A DNA stretch of 64,000 nt from Psychrobacter coccoides (GCF_017498085.1 NZ_JAGBKM010000016.1:1-64000), one strand, 5' to 3'; counted from the first letter of the stretch, positions 46,853 to 56,538 are shown. The notes: generated from the sequence alone by a model not told the origin. Program-made: numbers and translations.

Positions 46853-48997
46853 ATGCAAACCATTTTACTCGTTCCTCTTAGTCGTGGTATTGGTGTCACC
46901 TCAGCCGCCCTCGGTTTGATCCGTGCGCTAGATTACAACGGCATCAAAGCTGGCTTTATGAAGCCATTTTTGCAAGACGATACCTTAGACAAACAAAACA
47001 GCTTAGACAGCTCCAGCGCCTTGGCCATGCATGCTTTTGGTCTAACGCCGCCCAAATCCATCAATCGCCAACGCGTGGAGCGTATGATTGGTGATGACAA
47101 TCTCGATGATTTAATGGAAGAGGTGGTCGAAAACTACCACTCCATCGAAGGCGACTATGGCGTGGTCGTTTGTGAGGGCTTGGTATCGACCACAGAAGCA
47201 TCTTATGCCTCACAAGTCAACCGTGCCATCGCCCACGCACTAGATGCCAAAATCATCTTTGTCAGTACTGTCGATACCAGCAAGCCTGCCCATTTAGCAG
47301 ACAAACTGGACGTCCATGCACGTGAGTTTAGTGGTATGGGCTCTGATCGTACTTTGGGCTGTATCTTGATGCGGGTGAATATTCCAAATACTCTTGAAAA
47401 CCAGCCTGTGGCTCCTGGTGAAGCGATTGTCAGCTTGGATGAGGGCTTTATTCAAGAAGTGCAGCGTCTGTCACCTTACTTTGATACTGAACAATTCCGC
47501 TTGATTGGCGTGGTACCATTTAGTGACTCGTTGTCTGTGCCCCGTACTTGGGATATCGCCACTGAGCTCGATGCTACTTGGATTAATGTTGGTGATGCCA
47601 AAACTCGTCGCATCAACGACATCAGCCTAACCGCTCGCTCAGTAGCCCGAGTAGATGAAGTGTTCAAACGTGGCACTCTCGTCGTGGTACCTGGCGATCG
47701 TGATGAGTTACTGCTGGCTGCGGCGCTTGCGTGTATCAATGGCATACCGCTAGCGGGCCTAGTACTCACCGGCGGCGTCTCACCAAACGCTGCGGTCGCT
47801 GAGCTTTGGCAATCAGCGCTAAAGACGGGCGTCCCTGTGATGAGTGTCGAGTCTGATAGTTTTGAGACGGTACAAAGCCTGTTGAACATGAGCGCTGAGA
47901 TTCCAAGTGATGACACCGAGCGAGCTGTAGAGGTTACACGCTATGTGGCAGCGCACTTGGACTTGGGCTGGGTCAAAGCGCAGTTCAGCGGCGAGCACAA
48001 ACCACGCTTGTCACCTGCAGCATTTCGTCATCAAGTGGTCAAAAAAGCGCAACATGCCAAAAAACGCATCGTTCTACCAGAAGGCTCTGAGCCACGCACG
48101 GTAGAAGCAGCCTGTATCTGTCAAAGCCGTGGTATCGCTGACTGTGTGCTACTGGCGAAGCGTGCTGATGTCGAGCAAGTCGCCAAAAATCGTGACCTAA
48201 TCCTGCCAGAAGGCTTAGAGATCATCGATCCTGCTGACCTCGATATGAACAAATACGTCGAGGCGGTGGTTGAACGTCGCAAAGGCAAAACCACGCCAGA
48301 GATGGCAGCTGAACAGCTTGAAGACACGGTGTTCTTAGGTACTATCATGCTGCAGATGGATGAGGTCGATGGACTGGTATCTGGTGCCATTCACACCACT
48401 GCAAATACCGTACGCCCAGCCTTTCAGCTGATTAAGACAGCACCTCAGTACTCACTGGTCTCATCGATCTTCTTTATGCTGCTACCTGAGCAAGTGGTGG
48501 TCTATGGTGACTGTGCGATCAACCCAGACCCAAATGCCGAAGAGCTGGCTGAGATTGCTATTCAGTCTGCTCAATCGGCAGCAGCCTTTGGTATCGAGCC
48601 AAAAGTGGCAATGATCAGCTACTCTACTGGCTCATCAGGGACAGGTGCAGATGTCGAAAAAGTCATTCAAGCCACACAAATCGTCCGTGAGCGTGCGCCT
48701 GAGCTCAAAGTCGATGGCCCGCTACAGTATGATGCCGCTTCGGTGATGAGCGTCGGCAAACAAAAAGCGCCAGACTCACCTGTCGCTGGTCAAGCCAATG
48801 TCTTTATCTTCCCAGATCTCAACACCGGTAACACCACTTATAAAGCGGTACAGCGTAGTGCCAATGTGGTCAGTGTCGGCCCCATGCTCCAAGGCCTAAA
48901 CAAACCTGTCAACGACTTGTCTCGTGGTGCGTTGGTGGATGACATCATCTATACCATCGCTCTGACCGCCATTCAAGCGTATAGTGATAAGATTTAG
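46853..48997 (+). CDS. pta: phosphate acetyltransferase (long, Pta type)
   Basis: Pta interconverts acetyl-CoA and acetyl phosphate. The 714-residue protein has the three-domain architecture of gammaproteobacterial Pta: an N-terminal P-loop-like domain (MQTILLVPLSRGIGVTSAALGL, about 1-200), a DRTGG domain (about 215-325) and the C-terminal catalytic domain (about 390-710). The last contains KRIVLPEGSEPRTVEAA, ISYSTGSSGTGADVEK and FIFPDLNTGNTTYKA. It is cotranscribed or regulated with ackA. A terminator follows at 49069-49099. Confidence 0.96.
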   Translation: MQTILLVPLSRGIGVTSAALGLIRALDYNGIKAGFMKPFLQDDTLDKQNSLDSSSALAMHAFGLTPPKSINRQRVERMIGDDNLDDLMEEVVENYHSIEGDYGVVVCEGLVSTTEASYASQVNRAIAHALDAKIIFVSTVDTSKPAHLADKLDVHAREFSGMGSDRTLGCILMRVNIPNTLENQPVAPGEAIVSLDEGFIQEVQRLSPYFDTEQFRLIGVVPFSDSLSVPRTWDIATELDATWINVGDAKTRRINDISLTARSVARVDEVFKRGTLVVVPGDRDELLLAAALACINGIPLAGLVLTGGVSPNAAVAELWQSALKTGVPVMSVESDSFETVQSLLNMSAEIPSDDTERAVEVTRYVAAHLDLGWVKAQFSGEHKPRLSPAAFRHQVVKKAQHAKKRIVLPEGSEPRTVEAACICQSRGIADCVLLAKRADVEQVAKNRDLILPEGLEIIDPADLDMNKYVEAVVERRKGKTTPEMAAEQLEDTVFLGTIMLQMDEVDGLVSGAIHTTANTVRPAFQLIKTAPQYSLVSSIFFMLLPEQVVVYGDCAINPDPNAEELAEIAIQSAQSAAAFGIEPKVAMISYSTGSSGTGADVEKVIQATQIVRERAPELKVDGPLQYDAASVMSVGKQKAPDSPVAGQANVFIFPDLNTGNTTYKAVQRSANVVSVGPMLQGLNKPVNDLSRGALVDDIIYTIALTAIQAYSDKI

Positions 48998-49068
48998 CAT
49001 CTAGTTAAGATACAAGGGTGTCGTATTTAACCCAACGCACTATCTAACTCAAAAGTACACTTTTATGT

Positions 49069-49099
49069 AGCCGACTGTCATCACGATGGTCGGCTTTTT
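49069..49099 (+). terminator. terminator after pta
   Basis: AGCCGAC pairs with GTCGGCT around a 12-nt loop, followed by five T. Confidence 0.8.
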
Positions 49100-49271
49100 G
49101 ATGCTGATCGTTTCAATCAGCTCCTGAGTCTTTGTGCTTCTTATCAGTTGCGCTCTATAGTTGATATACTTAGAAGCCAGTAGCACGACAATATAAACGT
49201 ATCGATTTTATTTCGAATTGACTATACACTATGCTCAATCAATCCTGTATAGCTCTGCTGCTCACTCATTT

Positions 49272-50036
49272 ATGCCAAATAACGCCAATAATCATCATGA
49301 CCAAACCCCTGCATCAGCCATTCGTGCTTATCTTGGCGGCTCATTTGACCCTGTGCATAATGGCCATTTGCAAATGGCGATGTCTGTTTATGAACATTTA
49401 TCTTCGATTGCTCAGCAGCAACAGCGCCCGCTACAGGTTTCTTTATTGCCCAATGCCCGCTCTCCCTTCAAAGACCGCAGCACCAACCCTGCCCATCGCT
49501 TGGCCATGTTAAAACTAGCAACGCAGGAGACGCCTTTACAGATTAGTGAGCTTGAACTGTGGCAAGCCCCGCCTGTCTATACCATCGATAGCGTAAAAGC
49601 GCTACGCCGACGTTATCCCAACGACAGCCTGATATTTATCATGGGGATGGACAGCGCTCGTCAATTGGATAAATGGCAAGACGGACTACAACTGACTCAT
49701 TATGTCCACTTATGGATATTTAATCGCCTTGATGCGCATCAGAGTGACTCATTGGGCGCCACCACACCTTTGTATCAACTACCAACCGAACTTCAAGGAC
49801 AAGTGACAGCCTCTTTGGCTGACTTGACCACCGTCTTGAAAAATGACGACCAAGGACGCATTTATATTGACCAGCGCCAAGTCAGCACCGTATCCAGTAC
49901 CGACATTCGCAATCAATTACAAACACAGAGCAATCCGCCAGATACGCTACCAAAACCTCTGGCTCAATTAATAAATCCTGCTGTTTATCATTATATTATT
50001 GCCCATCGGCTATATTCCGCAGTTCAATTCCGTTAA
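49272..50036 (+). CDS. nadD: nicotinate-nucleotide adenylyltransferase
   Basis: NadD converts nicotinate mononucleotide to NaAD in NAD synthesis. The nucleotidyltransferase HxGH motif is in AYLGGSFDPVHNGHL, and the C-terminal ISSTDIR-like motif appears as VSSTDIRNQL. ATG 49272 (254 residues) is chosen because the frame continues upstream only to a TTG at 49218, which has no ribosome-binding site; the exact start is uncertain. It is next to rsfS, a usual neighbour. The protein is slightly longer than the E. coli one because of Gln-rich and Asp/Ser-rich loops. Confidence 0.92.
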   Translation: MPNNANNHHDQTPASAIRAYLGGSFDPVHNGHLQMAMSVYEHLSSIAQQQQRPLQVSLLPNARSPFKDRSTNPAHRLAMLKLATQETPLQISELELWQAPPVYTIDSVKALRRRYPNDSLIFIMGMDSARQLDKWQDGLQLTHYVHLWIFNRLDAHQSDSLGATTPLYQLPTELQGQVTASLADLTTVLKNDDQGRIYIDQRQVSTVSSTDIRNQLQTQSNPPDTLPKPLAQLINPAVYHYIIAHRLYSAVQFR

Positions 50037-50157
50037 AATCGTTTTATCTTTGTCATTTTTTATCTGATGTTTTATTTATCAATGTCAGACTTAGCAAAAA
50101 CCCAGTAAAGCCAAACAAATGACTGTTTAATATTTACAATTTAAGAGATTCAAACTT

Positions 50158-50559
50158 ATGACCAATACCATGACTGACGACCGTTTAAAACAGTGCTTAA
50201 CCGTTGTTGAAAGCGCATTAGATAGTATGAAAGCCAAAAACATTACCGTAATGGATGTAGAGAGCCTCACTGATGTGATGGAGCGTATCGTCATCGCTGA
50301 CGGTACCTCTAAGCGTCATGTCCGTGCGCTTGCAGACAGTGTCGGTGCTGCCGCCAAAGAAGCCGGCTTTATGCCACTTGGCCGTGAAGGCGGTGCTGAT
50401 TCTGACTGGACACTCATCGATTTGGGCGCTGTCGTCGTGCATATGATGACGCCGCAAGCTCGTGAGTTCTATGATCTTGAAGGTCTATGGTCATCACCTG
50501 AAAGCCTAGCTGAGCTGGTTGCCACGCCACGTGAAAAGAAAGCGGGTCGCCGTAACTAA
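50158..50559 (+). CDS. rsfS: ribosomal silencing factor RsfS
   Basis: RsfS binds ribosomal protein L14 and prevents subunit joining when nutrients are scarce. The 133-residue protein shows the Iojap-type domain: KAKNITVMDVESLTDV, FVIATGTS-like IVIADGTSKRHVRALAD, and WTLIDLGAVVVHMMTPQAREFYDLEGLW. The last 20 residues are basic. It follows nadD by 121 bp, as in many bacteria, and has a strong terminator behind it. Confidence 0.95.
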   Translation: MTNTMTDDRLKQCLTVVESALDSMKAKNITVMDVESLTDVMERIVIADGTSKRHVRALADSVGAAAKEAGFMPLGREGGADSDWTLIDLGAVVVHMMTPQAREFYDLEGLWSSPESLAELVATPREKKAGRRN

Positions 50560-50588
50560 GACTGCTTTCTCAAATGTATTGTTAAAGC

Positions 50589-50619
50589 AAAAGACCAGAT
50601 GACTATTCTGGTCTTTTTT
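50589..50619 (+). terminator. terminator after rsfS
   Basis: AAAAGACCAG pairs with CTGGTCTTTTTT around a 9-nt loop. Confidence 0.85.
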
Positions 50620-50677
50620 ATGTTTGAAATAAACTGAAAGCTGCCTTCCTTTGCGCTAAGATAGCGCTATCGCTTCG

Positions 50678-50816
50678 TATAGTCGACGCACTTTAAAAAG
50701 CATGTAGCGCTACTGGTATAAATCTTACTTGCGTGCTGCGTCCCTAGAGGCTGCGCAAAATCCATCCCAGTAGCGCATCTAAATCTATATAACAGTTATA
50801 CTTTCAACTGACTCTA
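50678..50816. repeat. family-A TATAGTC-ended miniature element, copy with inverted core
   Basis: This 139-bp element starts TATAGTCGACGCACTTTAAA and ends GACTCTA. The arms match the element at 12737-12887 in the same orientation. The inner part (ACTTGCGTGCTGC...CCTAGAGGCTGCGC) is the reverse complement of the inner part of that copy. It fills the gap between rsfS and the MOSC gene. Confidence 0.75.
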
Positions 50817-50859
50817 CTCCCTCTCTACAAAGATACTCAACTTTCTCTTAGGACATACC

Positions 50860-51621
50860 ATGAGCGCAGCAGCAAACCAGTCACCATCTCAACAAAATCT
50901 ATCAAATTATAACCACCCCCTACCCCTCCATATCGCTAACTTAACTTGCGTGCGTGCCGGCAAGGCTATGCCGTTTACCCGTGAGCAGATGAGCGCCATC
51001 GATAAAAAACCCATTGAAGCACCTGTCACCGTCAATTTTATGGGACTGACTACCGACGAACAAGCCGACCGCCGTCATCATGGTGGCCCCTTAAAAGCCG
51101 TGCATCAACTGCCGATAGCGACCTATGACAAAATCAATGCTGAGTTTGGGCTCAAGGTACGTGTCGGCACTTTGGGTGAAAACCTAACTACGGAAGCAGT
51201 CAACAATCTCCCAGAGATGGACGAGTCGAGCGTTTGTATCGGCGATGTGTTGCAGTATGGTGCTATTGATGACGACAAAAGCGTCCAGCTACGTATCGTA
51301 CAGCCGCGCCGCCCGTGCTATAAAATAAACGATCAAATTGGACAATTTAAGTTTAGCAAAATACCGAATGTCGCCTCTTGGGTCAGTAAGCAAGGCATTG
51401 CAGGTTGGTACTTTGAAGTGGTGCGTGACGGGCTGATTGACACGGGATTACCTGTTTATTTGACCGAGCGCCCTTATCCGTTTGCCACCCTTGAGACGCT
51501 GTGGCAGTTATCGAACTCAAAACAGAAGTTTGACGCTAAAGTGATTGAACCTTGGCTGGCGATTGAGTGTCTGGAGGACAGCTGGAAAAAAGTACTTAAG
51601 AAGAAGATTAAAACGACCTAA
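50860..51621 (+). CDS. MOSC-domain protein (YiiM-like)
   Basis: The 253-residue protein has a MOSC domain, related to the C-terminal domain of molybdenum cofactor sulfurase. FMGLTTDEQADRRHHGGPLKAVH (about residues 66-88), LGENLTTE and the conserved Cys in RRPCYKIN (about 153) are the YiiM-type marks. YiiM reduces hydroxylated purine analogues with bound molybdenum cofactor in E. coli; the same activity here is inferred. The Ser/Gln/Asn-rich first 20 residues are an addition. AGGA is just upstream of the ATG. It stands alone between repeats and the amidase gene. Confidence 0.85.
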   Translation: MSAAANQSPSQQNLSNYNHPLPLHIANLTCVRAGKAMPFTREQMSAIDKKPIEAPVTVNFMGLTTDEQADRRHHGGPLKAVHQLPIATYDKINAEFGLKVRVGTLGENLTTEAVNNLPEMDESSVCIGDVLQYGAIDDDKSVQLRIVQPRRPCYKINDQIGQFKFSKIPNVASWVSKQGIAGWYFEVVRDGLIDTGLPVYLTERPYPFATLETLWQLSNSKQKFDAKVIEPWLAIECLEDSWKKVLKKKIKTT

Positions 51622-51767
51622 TTTATAATAAATAAACGCTCAATGACAGCATATAGCGATGGCTAAAAGAGTAAGCAGAACTGTCTCAAACACAGTGGTT
51701 TAGATAATGAATAACAGAAGGTTTTATACTATCACTTTGATATTGAATCTTTAACACAGAGCATTTT

Positions 51768-52652
51768 ATGGCAAAAAATATCACCGCTTTAGCATTGGTG
51801 TCTTTATTCACACTACCCTTAATCGGCTGCGTGACGGCCATCTCTCCAGTAGCCACCACCGAAAGTTACATTGTCGATAGCGAAACCTACCAAGCTACAG
51901 GCAAAAGCCAGCGCATCAAAACCATCGTCTTGCACTACACCGTCTCTGATAATGAACGAGCGATAAAAACTCTGACCACAAGTCAAGTCAGCGCTCATTA
52001 TCTGATTCTGAATCAGAACGACAATAAAATTTATAGCCTCGTGCCCGAGTCTGAGCGTGCTTGGCATGCAGGCGATAGCGGGTTTGCTGGGCGCAGTATC
52101 TTAAACGACACCTCTATCGGCATCGAGATTGTAAATGCAGGCATCAAACCTGAATATCGAGAGGCGCTAAAAAATAGCGAGCTACAATATCATCCTTATG
52201 AGCATTTTGTGGCATTTGATGAATTACAAATTAAAAAGGTCGCCGATCTGGTGCAAGATATTGCCAAGCGTTATGACATTTCACCGACAAACATCGTTGG
52301 TCATGCTGATATAGCACCGTCCCGTAAAATCGACCCCGGTGCCAAGTTCCCTTGGGAGCGACTGCATAAGGAGTACGGCGTTGGCGCTTGGTATGATGAA
52401 TTTGATAAGCAGTTCTTTATGCATCCAGGCACCTTTGCAGCGGCGACGATACCCGAGATGAAGCAAGCCTTTCGTGATTACGGCTATCAAATCAATGATA
52501 CAAACGAATGGGATAAAGCCAGTCGTGATGTGGTTTATGCGTTTCAATTGCATTTTCGCCCGCAACAGCCAACGGGCGAGCTGGATTTAGAGACTTATGC
52601 GATCCTAAAAGCTCTCAATAAAAAGTATGCGGGTCGTGATGACTTCTATTAA
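51768..52652 (+). CDS. N-acetylmuramoyl-L-alanine amidase lipoprotein (AmiD-like)
   Basis: The 294-residue protein has a lipoprotein signal (LFTLPLIGC, Cys at about 21). The zinc amidase_2 domain has TIVLHYTVSD, the His in SAHYLI and VGHADIAPSRKIDPGAKFPW. A C-terminal peptidoglycan-binding helical domain ends near YAILKALNKKY. AmiD is an outer-membrane-anchored amidase that removes peptides from peptidoglycan and anhydromuropeptides. The chosen ATG is the only one that gives the signal peptide. It is a single gene, followed by a miniature repeat. Confidence 0.88.
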   Translation: MAKNITALALVSLFTLPLIGCVTAISPVATTESYIVDSETYQATGKSQRIKTIVLHYTVSDNERAIKTLTTSQVSAHYLILNQNDNKIYSLVPESERAWHAGDSGFAGRSILNDTSIGIEIVNAGIKPEYREALKNSELQYHPYEHFVAFDELQIKKVADLVQDIAKRYDISPTNIVGHADIAPSRKIDPGAKFPWERLHKEYGVGAWYDEFDKQFFMHPGTFAAATIPEMKQAFRDYGYQINDTNEWDKASRDVVYAFQLHFRPQQPTGELDLETYAILKALNKKYAGRDDFY

Positions 52653-52694
52653 GGCTGAATTTTAAGCCTTGCCAAAACGATGTGCTTTAATTGA

Positions 52695-52802
52695 TATAGT
52701 CGGAGCACTTTTAAACCGCTACGGTGTTACCCACCCTAGATGTACTTAGTGTACTATCTGCGGCCGGTCGCCTTGTAGCGATTTTAAAACTCCTTGACTA
52801 TA
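52695..52802 (-). repeat. family-B 108-bp TATAGTC miniature inverted-repeat element, copy 2
   Basis: The reverse complement matches 14567-14674 over its full 108 bp with only a few substitutions. It runs from TATAGTCGGAGCAC to CTTGACTATA and lies directly before the GATase gene. It is therefore the second copy, in opposite orientation. Confidence 0.88.
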
Positions 52803-52835
52803 CTGGTTAATCAATACTTGTTAATGAGGCCTCTT

Positions 52836-53579
52836 ATGACGCTACGTATTCATGCGCTATTCCATACTGATTATGAAGACTTGAGCTTTATCAGGCAGTG
52901 GGCAAGCCGTCAGCGTCACCTTATGACCATCAGTCGCTCTTTTGATAATGATACCCTGCCCAATCCTGATCGCTTTGATTGGCTGATCGTTATGGGTGGG
53001 CCGATGAGCGTCCATGATGAAGAAAAACACCCGTGGCTCATAGCAGAAAAACGCCTGATTAAACAAAGCATGGCTGCGGGTAAAACGGTCATCGGTGTAT
53101 GTCTTGGGGCGCAACTTGTCGCCCACTGTTTGGGATCTAGCGTGCAGCCTTCTGGGGTAAAAGAAATCGGCTGGTTGCCGATGCGATTGACGCCCGCAGG
53201 TCAGGCACATCCTTTATTACAAGACTTACCCAAACAGGACTTTAACGTGCTTCACTTTCATGGTGATGGTTTTGACTGTCCAACAGGCGCAAGCATTATC
53301 GCATCATCGGATGCTTGGGCGAATCAAGGCTTTGTCTATCAGACCTCGCTGCATAAAGAGCGAGGCACTTGGGTACTGGGCTGGCAATGTCACTTTGAAG
53401 TGACCAAAGAGAGCCTTGCTAAGATGGTCTTAAATGGCAATAATGCCATTCAAAATGGACTTAAAGATTATCCCAACACCGTGCAATCACCCGCTGAGAT
53501 ATTAGAATTGGGTGATAAATATATCAAAGCAAATAACGCAAGGCTATCTGCGATGCTAAATCGGATAGCGGCAAACTAA
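52836..53579 (+). CDS. class I glutamine amidotransferase-domain protein
   Basis: The 247-residue protein has a type 1 GATase domain with nucleophile Cys in GVCLGAQLVAH (about residue 91) and a His in WQCHFE (about 188), preceded by DWLIVMGGPMSVHDE. This resembles the small GMP-synthase-like GATases (YfeJ/GuaA-type) found without a synthetase partner. The substrate is unknown. The ATG at 52836 has GAGG 6 bases upstream, better than the start at 52794, which overlaps the end of the 108-bp repeat. It is followed 20 bp later by a small coiled-coil gene, probably in the same unit. Confidence 0.87.
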   Translation: MTLRIHALFHTDYEDLSFIRQWASRQRHLMTISRSFDNDTLPNPDRFDWLIVMGGPMSVHDEEKHPWLIAEKRLIKQSMAAGKTVIGVCLGAQLVAHCLGSSVQPSGVKEIGWLPMRLTPAGQAHPLLQDLPKQDFNVLHFHGDGFDCPTGASIIASSDAWANQGFVYQTSLHKERGTWVLGWQCHFEVTKESLAKMVLNGNNAIQNGLKDYPNTVQSPAEILELGDKYIKANNARLSAMLNRIAAN

Positions 53580-53598
53580 ATAGTAAGGAGTATATATC

Positions 53599-53805
53599 AT
53601 GAGTAACTCACAACATAACGAACAAGACAAGCTACAGAAATACCTAGAAGAGAAAGCGAAACAAGAGCAGCAGCAGGAAAAGCAGAAAGAAGAGCCTGCG
53701 CAGCTGTCGGCTTACGAGGCTTGTGTGCTAAGAGAAAGCGCTAAGATTCATGAGTTGATTGCGGAGGCTCAGAAGAAAGCTAAAGAGCACTCAACAGATG
53801 AGTAA
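53599..53805 (+). CDS. small Gln/Lys/Glu-rich, probably coiled-coil protein
   Basis: I do not recognise this 68-residue protein. It is rich in Lys, Glu and Gln, with heptad-like spacing (KLQKYLEEKAKQEQQQEKQK, then ACVLRESAKIHELIAEAQKK), one Cys and no signal peptide. A cytoplasmic helical or coiled-coil fold is likely. TAAGGAG lies 10 bases before the ATG. It starts 20 bp after the GATase gene and is probably cotranscribed. The function is unknown. Confidence 0.7.
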   Translation: MSNSQHNEQDKLQKYLEEKAKQEQQQEKQKEEPAQLSAYEACVLRESAKIHELIAEAQKKAKEHSTDE

Positions 53806-55344
53806 CTTTTAGAATCTTTACTCATTTAGCTTTTATTTATGACGGCATCAGCAGGTGCTTAATCTAAACGACAGTGGCACAGAGTTTGGAACACTATCGA
53901 TTAGCTTCTCTCCTGCTTCTCATTTTACAATGATGAAATCATTCTTGGTAAGGGCTTGATTCACTACCGCAAACTGAACTGCTGAGAAGCCCTTGCCTGA
54001 GCCATCTGCATCGAAGTACAAACTATCACCCTTTTGTAGAATACGAGTATTGGCATCCGCTCGCTCGCCACCTGCAGCAAACCAGTTACCCTTTAGACCT
54101 TTAGCGTTAAGGTCTCCAAATATTCGTTTACTGAGGCCAATCTTATCGCCCTCTTTTGAGCTAAAGTCTGCGATAGTATCAATGTTGTTTGCACTTAACT
54201 TGCTACTGAACACAAAGGTATCTGCACCGCCACCACCATAAAGCGTTTCACGACCTACACCTCCTACGAGAATATCGTCACCCGCAGCACCTATTAAAGT
54301 ATCATCGCCGACACCTCCTTTCAGATGGTCTTTCTCCTTAGTGCCCATCACTGTGTTGCTAAATACTTTATTTCCTTGCCCTCTGTCATCGATATCGGCT
54401 CGTTTGACTTCGTTACCATTGGTAACGACCGTATTACCACTTATTTCAATACCACTCGTTTTGTCATTGAGTACGATACTCGCTAAGACTCGACCGTCTG
54501 AGCTGAGTGCGGTGCCAACCCCATCAATAAAGTTATTAGTGATTTTGCTGTCAGTGACACCATTGATCCGAAAATCTGTGCCATTACCGACAATCTCATT
54601 GCCATCTACAAGTATATTATTGATTTCGTTATTAACTCCAGAAGCTCTCTCGGAGATCACCATACCATAACTTTCGTTATGCAAAAATTTGGAACTGAGA
54701 ATATCTACATTCGTCACTAGCTCGTCATTATTTGGCTCTATGTCTATGCCCGCTGCTGGGCGAGTGCCATTGGTATTCTTAAATACAGAGTTGATAATCT
54801 CAATGCCATTGCCATCGACGATAGTAAGCCCTTGGCGACGATTATTGTCAGACACCACATTGTAAATTGTCACATTTTCACTCTTACTTTTGCTCGCCCC
54901 AATATAGATACCGTCGCCCCAAAAACCCTTTATCTTTACATTTTCAATCGTGGTGTTTTTTGAGCCTAGGATACCTATACCCATACCCCACTCTCCTTTG
55001 GTACCAATATGATCATAACGATCACCGATTATGGTACCGCCAGTGATATTTACGTTTTCGACGTCTCTAATAAAGAAAACATAATGAGTGCCTTTGTCAC
55101 TAGGAATCGCTTCTAGTACGGTGTCATCTTCCATTTTTACGGTGACATTGCTACGCATTCTTAATCTGGCTGTGGTATCAATTAGATAGTCACCTTCAGG
55201 AATATACACGGTACCACCGCCGCTTTTAGCAACGAAGTTAATGACTTTTTGGATAGCAGCAGTATCATCTGTGCGATCATTTCCTTTAGCGCCATAGTCG
55301 CCATCGGTCACATCCACTACCAGTGAACTAGGGTGTGTTGACAA

Positions 55345-55731
55345 TTACCGTAAATGGATAATCGTCGCTGCTAAATAGATATTAGCAGCAAACGACTCAT
55401 CCGTTTTTTCAGCACGCATGGCAATTTTCTTGAAATCTTTCAGCTTACAGAAGAAGTTCTCGATTAAGTGACGCCACTTGTACATTTCTTTATCGAAATC
55501 TCGTTGCTTTAAACGAGAGCGTTTAGGGGGTATGACCGCTTTGCTACCACGCTCTTCTAAGTCTAGCAGTAGCCAATCCGTGTCAAAGGCTCTATCAGCA
55601 AGCAATGCACCAAACTCTTTGTCTTTAATTAAAGGTTTAACGCCAGCCATGTCATGCTGTTGTCCTTTCAATAAAGTAAAATCAACAAGGTTGCCTAATG
55701 CATCAACCATTGCCATGATTTTAGTGGTCAT
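55345..55731 (-). CDS. IS5-family transposase, orfB (C-terminal part)
   Basis: The visible ORF encodes the C-terminal half of the DDE transposase. It shows the second Asp in LLADRAFDTDWLL and the final Glu in the YKWRHLIENFFCKLK motif, with the expected spacing. It should be made as a fusion with orfA through a -1 ribosomal frameshift on the AAAAGGGGGG run at 55767-55776. The reading frame upstream of its ATG continues as ACHQAIGKSRGG, which confirms the fusion. The ATG at 55731 may not be a real start. Confidence 0.88.
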   Translation of the reverse strand: MTTKIMAMVDALGNLVDFTLLKGQQHDMAGVKPLIKDKEFGALLADRAFDTDWLLLDLEERGSKAVIPPKRSRLKQRDFDKEMYKWRHLIENFFCKLKDFKKIAMRAEKTDESFAANIYLAATIIHLR

Positions 55732-56093
55732 ACCGCCTCTTGATTTGCCAATTGCCTGATGACAAGCCCCCCTTTTGCGCCTTGTCCATGACGATGTACC
55801 TTAACAATAGTGCCATCAATCATGGCATACTCTAAATCTGAGTCATTCAGAGCATTAAATAGCTTGCTGAATCTATCGCTTTTTACCCATCGACGGTAGC
55901 GCTTATAAACACTGTTCCAGTTACCAAATTCAGGGGGTAAGTCTCGCCACGGACTACCTGTTCGGACAATCCATAGAACAGCTTCGATAAATAGTCGATT
56001 ATTTACCGCTGTTCTACCAACATCGGTCTCTTTACCTGCACAATACGGTGCTATCTTTGCCCACTGGGCATCACTTAGGGTTAATCTAGTCAT
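55728..56093 (-). CDS. IS5-family transposase, orfA (N-terminal part)
   Basis: The N-terminal part of the transposase starts MTRLTLSDAQWAKIAPYC and has the first catalytic Asp in YAMIDGTIVKVHRHGQG. The chosen ATG at 56093 is 41 bp inside the IS right end; the longer frame continues out into the host gene. It ends with a TGA overlapping the orfB ATG by 4 bp. A slip at GGGGGG (55767-55772) puts the ribosome into the orfB frame. No lesion is seen, so the IS may still be active. Confidence 0.88.
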   Translation of the reverse strand: MTRLTLSDAQWAKIAPYCAGKETDVGRTAVNNRLFIEAVLWIVRTGSPWRDLPPEFGNWNSVYKRYRRWVKSDRFSKLFNALNDSDLEYAMIDGTIVKVHRHGQGAKGGLVIRQLANQEAV

Positions 56094-56538
56094 AACACTA
56101 TGATTATCAATTATTCTATATATGTCAACACATCCTAGCAGGATCAGTGGTATAAATACTGGCGTCACTGTCACTAATTCTGGTTTGTGCCAACCCTGAT
56201 TCATTAGTATGCGCTGCTGCGGTGATTTTTTTACCAGCTTCGTTACTGGTCAGTTTATAGGTATCTTTTGTTGCACCCTCTATCGCTTGGCCGTCTGCAA
56301 ACCACTGGTAGTTGACACTAGAGTTCGGCACACCATCAGCATCCTGAATCTTCGCGCTTAACATGCCATCCTTATTGCCCCTGACTATCATACCAATAGA
56401 GGCATTAGAGATAGTGAAGTGACTAAATAGCTTGTTGTCGGCAGCCATAGCTGTCACCTTACTGTCTGGCACATCCATACATCCCGTGCTAAAAGCAAGT
56501 AGAGAAAATGAAGTGAGTAAGAGTAGGGGATATTTCAT

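Larger units (their letters stand above)
55332..56134 (-). mobile_element. IS5-family insertion sequence (803 bp) with CTAG target duplication
   Basis: The element has imperfect terminal inverted repeats (GGTGTGTTGACA and, on the other end, GATGTGTTGACA). It is flanked by CTAG at 55328-55331 and 56135-56138. It carries an orfA/orfB transposase in the usual arrangement. The target type and length match the IS427/IS1031-like part of the IS5 family. Confidence 0.9.
53920..56538 (-). pseudogene. lipoprotein/beta-helix/RTX gene interrupted by an IS5-family element
   Basis: The N-terminal part (56125-56538) has a lipoprotein signal (STGC, Cys 20) and an Ig-like domain. The C-terminal part (53920 to about 55330) has the pectate-lyase/AlgE-type parallel beta-helix start DVTDGDYGAKGNDRTDDTAA, then RTX nonapeptides (GGVGDDTLIGAAGDDILVGG) and a C-terminal region. 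Removing the 803-bp IS and one 4-bp CTAG copy restores one frame of 604 codons, so the insertion is the only lesion. A residual 474-residue frame starts with TTG inside the IS end and could give a truncated protein. The upstream paralogue (56901-59714) is intact. The protein probably acted on an exopolysaccharide. Confidence 0.88.

Noticed and set aside
55728..56204. IS orfA starting at 56204
   Set aside because: The longer frame extends beyond the IS right end (56134) into the host gene, so the start at 56093 is used.
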